A stretch of 7,298 nt of DNA from Candidatus Omnitrophota bacterium (GTDB lineage Bacteria; Omnitrophota; Gorgyraeia; Duberdicusellales; 4484-171). A program made the position numbers and the translations under genes. Positions 7,210 through 7,298 of this stretch are shown here, in pieces. The notes beneath the pieces are model-generated. The model saw only the letters and a program-made list of their open reading frames with translations. It made no database searches and was not told the origin of the DNA. Position 1 is the first letter of the stretch; each line of letters starts with the position of its first letter. The DNA lies in NCBI GenBank assembly GCA_003644405.1, contig QNCE01000064.1, positions 1 to 7,298 of the forward strand, written 5' to 3'.

Positions 7210-7249
7210 AACAACTGATTAAATACTCGCCTTTCAGGCGAGAGTTGTT
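7210..7249. repeat. Nested hairpin B, asymmetric
   Basis: Read on the minus strand, the outer stem is AACAACT (7249-7243) with AGTTGTT (7216-7210), 7 perfect bp. The inner stem is CTCGCC (7242-7237) with GGCGAG (7231-7226) around TGAAA. The 5' arms are contiguous and the 3' arms are separated by a 9-nt bulge (7225-7217). It begins 7 bases after the orphan tRNA 5' end GCGCGGG. The inner stem can also be drawn as CTCGC-CTGAAAG-GCGAG, a perfect tRNA-like anticodon arm with GAA at the anticodon position, but no T arm follows. Confidence 0.7.
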
Positions 7250-7298
7250 TCCACTACCCGCGCAAAGAGTTTATATAATCATCTATTAGTTTTATTTA
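7249..7298. repeat. Tandem-repeat copy 2: orphan tRNA-Leu 5' end and upstream region
   Basis: Diverged copy of 7123-7172, offset by 126 bases and running to the window edge. On the minus strand it gives TATATAAA, then 5'-GCGCGGGTAGTGGAA, which differs from the intact tRNA start only at one base (A for G at position 9). The similarity then ends abruptly at hairpin B. The upstream part has a better -10-like box than the intact gene, so this fragment may still be transcribed. Confidence 0.8.

Noticed and set aside
6919..7263. A tmRNA or other long tRNA-like RNA using GCGCGGG and CCCGCGC as its outer acceptor stem
   Set aside because: The length is about right, but there is no conserved T arm next to the outer 3' end, no tag frame, and a complete tRNA-Leu sits inside.
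7210..7263. Integron attC site
   Set aside because: The AACAACT/AGTTGTT arms faintly recall attC core sites, but the paired R and L boxes are absent and there is no integrase or cassette gene.

Overview
This is an AT-rich bacterial window with closely packed genes, nearly all on the minus strand. The organism looks like an anaerobe: the electron-transfer flavoprotein (Etf) beta subunit has the FAD-type motif seen in electron-bifurcating Etfs, and the alpha subunit carries an N-terminal ferredoxin domain with two [4Fe-4S] sites. I cannot assign a phylum from the sequence alone.

Layout from left to right. Positions 1-735 (+) hold the 3' part of a GAF-GGDEF diguanylate cyclase whose start lies outside the window. 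It converges on, and overlaps by 9 bp, the end of a minus-strand operon read as etfB (5898-5110), etfA (5113-3905), smc (3903-727). etfB and etfA overlap by the four bases ATGA, and etfA and smc are one base apart, so the three are probably co-transcribed and translationally coupled. A candidate promoter at 5908-5935 would start the mRNA within a few bases of the etfB ATG. Upstream on the same strand is a membrane-anchored ClpP/SppA-fold serine protease of the SDH_sah type (6837-6010). Next comes a tRNA-Leu(GAG) gene (7137-7055), in a stretch that also contains broken copies of the two tRNA ends and two nested hairpins of matching architecture.

Two things stand out. First, the SMC protein has a textbook ATPase head and long symmetric coiled-coil arms, but the usual hinge is missing. 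Only about 50 residues lie at the arm apex, with no Cys-x-x-Cys zinc hook, so it may dimerise in an unusual way. Second, the tRNA-Leu gene is flanked by fragments of itself spaced about 130 bases apart. Each fragment abuts a two-level hairpin with a 7-bp outer stem and a one-sided 9-10-nt bulge. This could be a decayed tandem tRNA array or the footprint of a small structured mobile element.
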